Positions 22,199-23,778 of a stretch of 23,778 nucleotides of DNA are shown here, in pieces (position 1 is the stretch's first letter; each line of letters starts with the position of its first letter). The DNA comes from a virus. The stretch spans positions 1 to 23,778 of the IMG/VR virus record IMGVR_UViG_3300045256_000121; one strand, given 5' to 3'. The position numbers and the translations under genes were made by a program. A model generated the notes under the pieces. That model was not told the DNA's origin and did not search any database. It saw only the letters and a program-made list of their open reading frames with translations.

Positions 22199-23209
22199 AT
22201 GCCAGTAGGGTTTGACGCTGGGACTTACAACTTGGTCTGCTGCCGCCGTAACGATAAAGGGGAATTCCTTTACCGCCGGGAGGTAAACGCCTTCTTGGAA
22301 ATGCCTCTCGAAAACAAGTTCGTTTACAACATGATGAAGAAGGCAGGCGTGCCACTAATCCTTCGGGAAGATGTCAACGTTGCCTACGCCATCGGTGAGG
22401 CTGCTGTCGAGATGGCTTATACGATGCCGCAGATCGAGCTTCGTCGCCCGATGAAGGACGGCTGTGTCAACCCGAAAGAACGTGACGCCTTTCAAATCTT
22501 GAATATTATGGCTCATAGCCTGATTGGTGACATTTCGGAAGACAAGACGACTCTGTACTATTCCGTTCCGGCTAACGCCGTAAATACCGAGACGGACGCA
22601 GACTATCACCGCAAGATTCTTGACGCCATTTTCAAGGCTTATAAATCGAAGGACGGGTTCATCGTCAACGCACACCCGATTAACGAAGCCCTCGCTTTGA
22701 TCTACGCCGAATTGGCCAACAAGGCGTTCACGGGGATTGGTATCAGTTTCGGTGCCGGTATGGTTAACCTGTGTTACTCAATTTTCGCTGCCCCGGTGTT
22801 CCAGTTCTCGCTGGTCAATTCGGGAGACTGGATTGACAAGCAGGCCGCCAAGGCTCTCGGCGAGAGTGTGGCGTTTGTCAACAAAGAGAAAACGAAGATT
22901 GACCTGGGTAAAGAGCCGACGAACAACACCGAACGGGCTATCGGCACCCAGTACAAGCTTATGATCGAGAAGACGGTCGCCGGTATCAAGAAGGGACTGG
23001 AAGAGAGTAAGAAGGGACACACCGCTGAAGCTGTTGACGTGGTAATTGCCGGTGGCACGTCGAGTCCTCCGGGCTTCGACAGGTTATTTGAGACGGTGTT
23101 GCGGGAAGCCGAATTACCGATTAATATCGGTAAGGTTATCCGCCCTGCCGACCCGCTGTACAGTGTAGCCCGTGGTTGCCTTGTAGCTGCGGAGAATGCC
23201 AATGTTTAA
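22199..23209 (+). CDS. Actin-like ATPase (ParM/MreB superfamily)
   Basis: The 336-aa protein has the actin-fold nucleotide motifs in order: phosphate-1 VGFDAGTYNLV (residues 3-13), a connect-like PINEALALIYAELA (about 160-173), phosphate-2 GISFGAGMVNL (181-191), then SGDWIDKQAAKALGE (about 207-221) and the adenosine motif VVIAGGTSSPPGF (281-293). Length fits filament-forming ParM/Alp proteins. In phages and plasmids such proteins position or separate DNA, and in some large phages cytoskeletal proteins place the replicating genome. Its end overlaps the next gene by 8 bases, so both are coupled. The promoter is not evident; the IS end lies right upstream. Confidence 0.85.
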   Translation: MPVGFDAGTYNLVCCRRNDKGEFLYRREVNAFLEMPLENKFVYNMMKKAGVPLILREDVNVAYAIGEAAVEMAYTMPQIELRRPMKDGCVNPKERDAFQILNIMAHSLIGDISEDKTTLYYSVPANAVNTETDADYHRKILDAIFKAYKSKDGFIVNAHPINEALALIYAELANKAFTGIGISFGAGMVNLCYSIFAAPVFQFSLVNSGDWIDKQAAKALGESVAFVNKEKTKIDLGKEPTNNTERAIGTQYKLMIEKTVAGIKKGLEESKKGHTAEAVDVVIAGGTSSPPGFDRLFETVLREAELPINIGKVIRPADPLYSVARGCLVAAENANV

Positions 23210-23618
23210 TCGTCAGATGGCTATTGTCGTTTCGATCTTTTTATTTATTATAGGTGCGACTATAATGATGAGTTGTTTGGTCTGGCGGGGGAATCCACCC
23301 GCCGGTCAAATGATGAACCAGCCCGTTCCGGCTCAGTCAGATAAGTTGAACGTTAACAGTACGGTAATAGGACACATTACCGCACATCGCTTGGATGCCG
23401 ATGGGTTAATGTTGATGGTTTGCACGGACCGGTTTTGCCACAATGTTAAAATCACCAATAAGTCCGAGATCATTGTGACCAAACTTAATGGTCATCGTGA
23501 ACTTAATCACTCTTACGAGTCTGTGGCTGAAATATTGAGTAAGACCAAAGAATGTAATGCCGCTGTGGGGATTAACGGTGGAAATGTCGAAATGGTTATC
23601 ATCTACTTGCCAGAGTGA
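23202..23618 (+). CDS. Small membrane-anchored hypothetical protein
   Basis: The 138-aa protein starts at the ATG at 23202, which is 7 bases after GGAG (23191-23194); the in-frame ATG at 23196 is too close. Residues about 5-27 (MAIVVSIFLFIIGATIMMSC) form one membrane segment or signal anchor; the Cys is not in a clear lipobox. A Pro-rich linker and a soluble alpha/beta domain follow (VIGHITAHRLDADGLMLMVC, VKITNKSEIIVTKLNGHREL, GINGGNVEMVIIYLPE). No family was recognised. Coupling to the actin-like gene (ATG before its stop) suggests a joint role, such as tethering filaments to the membrane, but this is inference. Confidence 0.7.
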   Translation: MFNRQMAIVVSIFLFIIGATIMMSCLVWRGNPPAGQMMNQPVPAQSDKLNVNSTVIGHITAHRLDADGLMLMVCTDRFCHNVKITNKSEIIVTKLNGHRELNHSYESVAEILSKTKECNAAVGINGGNVEMVIIYLPE

Positions 23619-23630
23619 TATTCATTGATT

Positions 23631-23712
23631 GCGAGCCAGAAACCACTACTTCCTAGCGAAGCGATAGGTGAACTACCGTTACCCTAAAGGGTAGCGGCTT
23701 CTTGGCTCAACG
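23631..23712. repeat. Third, diverged structured element
   Basis: GAGCCA (23633-23638) pairs with TGGCTC (23703-23708). Inside stand AAACCACTACTT, shared with the other two structured repeats, a small arm CCTAGCG-AAG-CGATAGG (one mismatch) and a strong arm CCGTTACCC (23676-23684)/GGGTAGCGG (23689-23697) with loop TAAA. The plan recalls repeats at 19271 and 21071 but most bases differ, so kinship is uncertain; it could also stabilise or end the actin operon transcript. Nothing coding is seen to the window edge. Confidence 0.5.
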
Positions 23713-23778
23713 ACTCCAACTTGCTCACCTGAATGCCCTTGATTTTACTCAAAGCCCCAAGAAAAGTAGAGGTTGAAA

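Overview
The window looks like part of the genome of a large tailed phage with a contractile (myovirus-type) tail. It carries a run of baseplate wedge genes in the T4/P2 style (gp25-like, gp6/protein J-like, gp7/protein I-like), several large fibre-like structural genes with PKD folds, almost no gaps between structural genes (ATGA and TAATG junctions), and accessory genes often found in large phages: glycosyltransferases, a nucleoside deoxyribosyltransferase-like enzyme and an actin-like ATPase. No rRNA, tRNA or host housekeeping gene was seen. The host cannot be named from the sequence; the IS200/IS605-type debris only shows contact with a bacterial mobile-element pool.

Layout. 1-7434 is a rightward tail block: the end of a Cys-rich spike-locus protein, three baseplate wedge proteins, a small structural-type protein, a short helix-turn-helix reading frame, an 84-codon-class small gene and a 261-aa probable tail/fibre protein. 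A glycosyltransferase family 2-like gene follows at 7415-7990. 7991-8337 has no clear gene; it holds an IS605-type right-end-like sequence and a strongly structured element (13-bp perfect closing stem, 8201-8315). The deoxyribosyltransferase-like gene (8338-8877, minus) interrupts the structural genes. 8927-14912 carries a coiled-coil protein and three paralogous fibre-like proteins that share an N-terminal domain ending in an EHHN/QHHN motif; terminators follow.

15032-16700 is a new rightward unit with a sigma70-like promoter, a short reading frame, a DUF115/MAF-like sugar enzyme and a small unknown. 16629-17984 is a leftward unit with a GT9 (heptosyltransferase-type) glycosyltransferase and one or two small genes. 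17985-19216 encodes an unknown protein and a 189-aa probable structural protein with a strong terminator. A second GT9 gene (19768-20748) and an 80-aa unknown follow. The last part has an actin-like ATPase (22199-23209) and a small membrane protein.

The most unusual content lies in and between the accessory genes at 19264-22200. Two copies of a roughly 116-125 bp cloverleaf-like repeat stand at the left of two segments that both end in the same right-end sequence (GTCTTTAGCGGCGGGG). One segment contains a ribbon-helix-helix gene and a decayed TnpB gene; the other is about 430 bp and has no transposase. A third, diverged structured relative lies near the right edge. This reads as a family of IS605-like elements with structured left ends, decayed in this phage. 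The right end of one abuts the ribosome binding site of the actin gene, and that of the other abuts a 25-bp tandem duplication carrying ribosome-binding-site/ATG pairs just before a glycosyltransferase gene.

Working together (inference): the baseplate genes build the wedge, the fibre-like genes decorate the tail, and the sugar enzymes (GT2-like, DUF115-like, two GT9) probably modify virion proteins, host surface glycans or phage DNA; which of these cannot be decided here.
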